6,810 nt of DNA from Clostridia bacterium (GTDB lineage Bacteria > Bacillota > Clostridia > TANB77 > CAG-508): contig CAADYJ010000042.1 in the NCBI GenBank assembly GCA_900753245.1, forward strand, positions 1-6,810, read 5' to 3'. The notes beneath the pieces were generated by a model, which saw only the letters and a program-made list of their open reading frames with translations, was not told the DNA's origin and did not search any database. Below, one piece after another: positions 5,555-6,810 of the stretch. Position 1 is the first letter of the stretch, and the number at the start of each line of letters is the position of its first letter. The position numbers were made by a program, and so were the translations under genes.

Positions 5555-6810
5555 ATGAGCATTATTAACCTATTATTAATAGTAGCAGTATTAGCAGTAG
5601 CAGGTTTTCTAGTAATAAATAGATTAAAGAAAAGACAAGATGAAAAAGTAGAAGAAGAAGTTCACGTAGATGATAAAACTTACACACTAGAAATGATGAC
5701 TGCTTTTGTAAAAAAGAGGCTAGATGAAATAACAAAAATAAATTTATATGATATAGGTCTTTCAGAAGAAGAATTAAAAAGAAGAAAGAATAAAAAATAT
5801 GAATTAAAAAAGGCTTTAAAAGGCTGTACATATGGAGATGTTAACGACAAAAAATATGTAAAAGAATTAATATATGATATTCTAGCAAAAGAATATGGAG
5901 TATCAGAAATTAATATTTCTACAGCAATTCCTTTTGATATACCATCTTTACTAACAGTACAAGATAAATTTGATATTATTTTATATATGTATAAACAAGA
6001 ATTTGGATATGAAGCATTAGGAGAAATTATAAAAAAATATGATTTAGCAAAATTAAAATATATATCAGGAGAAACAAAACCTGCATATGTAATAACAGAA
6101 GATGAAATAAACAGCATATTTGAAAAAGAAGGATTTGTATTAACATTTGAAGACAAACTAAATATAGTTGTACAAAGAATATACCAACACTATAAAGGAT
6201 ATTCAAGTATAGATGAAATAAGAGATATGAATATAGATGGTATCTCTGGAGGTGTATCAGGACTTCCTGAGAGCTTTTTAAGCCAAGTAGCACAAACAGA
6301 TGGAGATTACTTAGATCAAATTATAGATCATAAAGTTCCACGTGCTTGTGATAGTATTTGGATAATGTTCCAAGGTAAATCAATTCGTTTAGCATTCTTA
6401 TCATTTGGAACAGAAGCAGAACTAAAAAGAGTATGCCAAAACATATACAAATATAATAACCCAGGACAATTATCAGATACAAATGGATATAAAATAAACG
6501 AAATGAAAGACGGTTCTCGTGTTGTTGTTGTAAGACCAAGTATGTCAGAAACATGGGCATTTTTCGTAAGAAAATTCGACGTAAAACGTGCTACACTAGA
6601 ACAAATAGTTCGTTTCCCTGGAAAAGAAGAAACAATAGACCTTTTAAAATATTTAGTAAAAGGTGCAAGAATTATATCACTAACTGGTGAGCAAGGTTGC
6701 CGGAAAAACAACAATGCTTATGGCAATGATAGAAAACATATACGAAACAATGAACCTTCGTATTACAGAAACTGCATTCGAGCTTCACTTAAGAAAAATA
6801 TATCCAACAA
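5555..6810 (+). CDS. tadA: TadA/CpaF-type pilus assembly ATPase, frameshifted at Walker A, runs off the edge
   Basis: This is the cytoplasmic motor ATPase of the VirB11/GspE superfamily that drives Tad pilus assembly. AAGGAG (5542-5547) precedes the ATG by 7 bases. Residues 2-22 form a hydrophobic helix, followed by basic RLKKR, so the protein looks membrane-anchored, which is unusual for TadA. A long charged, helical extension runs to about residue 250. The N-terminal ATPase domain follows, with NEMKDGSRVVVVRP (315-328) and FFVRKFD (336-342). ARIISLTGEQG (371-381) leads into the P-loop. Here one extra base (T697/698 region of 6697-6698) shifts the frame: reading on in the +1 frame from 6699 gives AGKTTMLMAMIENIYE and then RITETAFELHLRKIYP, the normal TadA text. 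In the original frame the ORF also stays open to the edge but encodes unrelated sequence. Either the gene is broken or the base is an error. Arginine codon CGT appears from residue 263 onward and is rare elsewhere. Confidence 0.88.
   Translation, partial: MSIINLLLIVAVLAVAGFLVINRLKKRQDEKVEEEVHVDDKTYTLEMMTAFVKKRLDEITKINLYDIGLSEEELKRRKNKKYELKKALKGCTYGDVNDKKYVKELIYDILAKEYGVSEINISTAIPFDIPSLLTVQDKFDIILYMYKQEFGYEALGEIIKKYDLAKLKYISGETKPAYVITEDEINSIFEKEGFVLTFEDKLNIVVQRIYQHYKGYSSIDEIRDMNIDGISGGVSGLPESFLSQVAQTDGDYLDQIIDHKVPRACDSIWIMFQGKSIRLAFLSFGTEAELKRVCQNIYKYNNPGQLSDTNGYKINEMKDGSRVVVVRPSMSETWAFFVRKFDVKRATLEQIVRFPGKEETIDLLKYLVKGARIISLTGEQGCRKNNNAYGNDRKHIRNNEPSYYRNCIRASLKKNISN
6697..6698 (+). other. Single-base frameshift inside the tadA Walker A motif
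   Basis: GGT TGC CGG in the running frame becomes GGT, then GCC GGA AAA ACA ACA (Gly-Ala-Gly-Lys-Thr-Thr) if one of the two T at 6697-6698 is dropped. That restores a perfect GEQGAGKTT P-loop and family-like sequence to the window edge. The site is a TT doublet, not a long homopolymer. The downstream frame has a TAA at 6681-6683, so it does not extend upstream as a separate gene. Confidence 0.9.

Noticed and set aside
5565..6714. Several minus-strand open frames of 79-158 codons opposite tadA
   Set aside because: They are antisense shadows of an AT-rich coding region: Leu/Ile/Ser/Phe-rich translations, no ribosome binding sites, mutual overlap, and a clear + strand gene beneath.
1..6810. CRISPR array or insertion sequence
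   Set aside because: No regularly spaced direct repeats of 23-40 bases were seen, and no transposase or integrase coding sequence is present on either strand.

Overview
The window reads as chromosomal DNA of a very AT-rich Gram-positive bacterium, most likely a member of the Clostridia. The reasons are strong purine-rich ribosome binding sites (AAGGAGG type), near-exclusive AGA for arginine and ATA for isoleucine, a CCA-encoding tRNA, extended -10 promoters, a c-di-AMP synthase, and a clostridial-style Tad pilus locus. Every gene found is on the + strand. The taxon is an inference from style, not a database match.

Region by region: positions 1-120 hold the 3' end of a probable membrane protein gene, followed by a long AT-rich hairpin. 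A near-consensus promoter (about 179-207) drives a single tRNA-Glu(CTC) gene (229-303), closed by a clear intrinsic terminator (305-336). Next is a short repeat-rich stretch: a GGGAC/GTCCC palindrome plus three copies of TTGTRACA. It sits directly upstream of a promoter (397-425) for a probable three-gene unit: a 39-residue single-pass membrane protein (460-579), the diadenylate cyclase cdaA (603-1520), and the tRNA pseudouridine synthase truA (1584-2321). The usual cdaA partners cdaR and glmM are absent. A small DUF2651-like membrane protein with an asparagine-rich, cysteine-containing tail follows (2389-2760), ending in a terminator (2769-2801).

From about 2935 to the right edge lies the start of a Tad/Flp-type pilus assembly operon with its own promoter. 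It encodes a CpaB/RcpC-like SAF-domain protein (3011-3913), two consecutive ParA/MinD-fold proteins that have both lost the standard P-loop (3982-4680 and 4685-5524; TadZ/CpaE-like), and a TadA/CpaF secretion ATPase (5555 to beyond the edge). In Tad systems TadA powers pilin assembly or retraction, TadZ-type proteins position the apparatus, and CpaB-type proteins belong to the envelope-spanning part. The membrane platform proteins (TadB/TadC) and pilins would be expected downstream of the window.

The most notable observations are: one extra T inside the Walker A coding sequence of tadA, which shifts the frame exactly at the catalytic motif; an N-terminal membrane anchor and long extension on this TadA; the pair of P-loop-defective ATPase-fold proteins; and the small membrane protein preceding cdaA. 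I see no clearly new biological system. The Tad locus is a divergent member of a known type.
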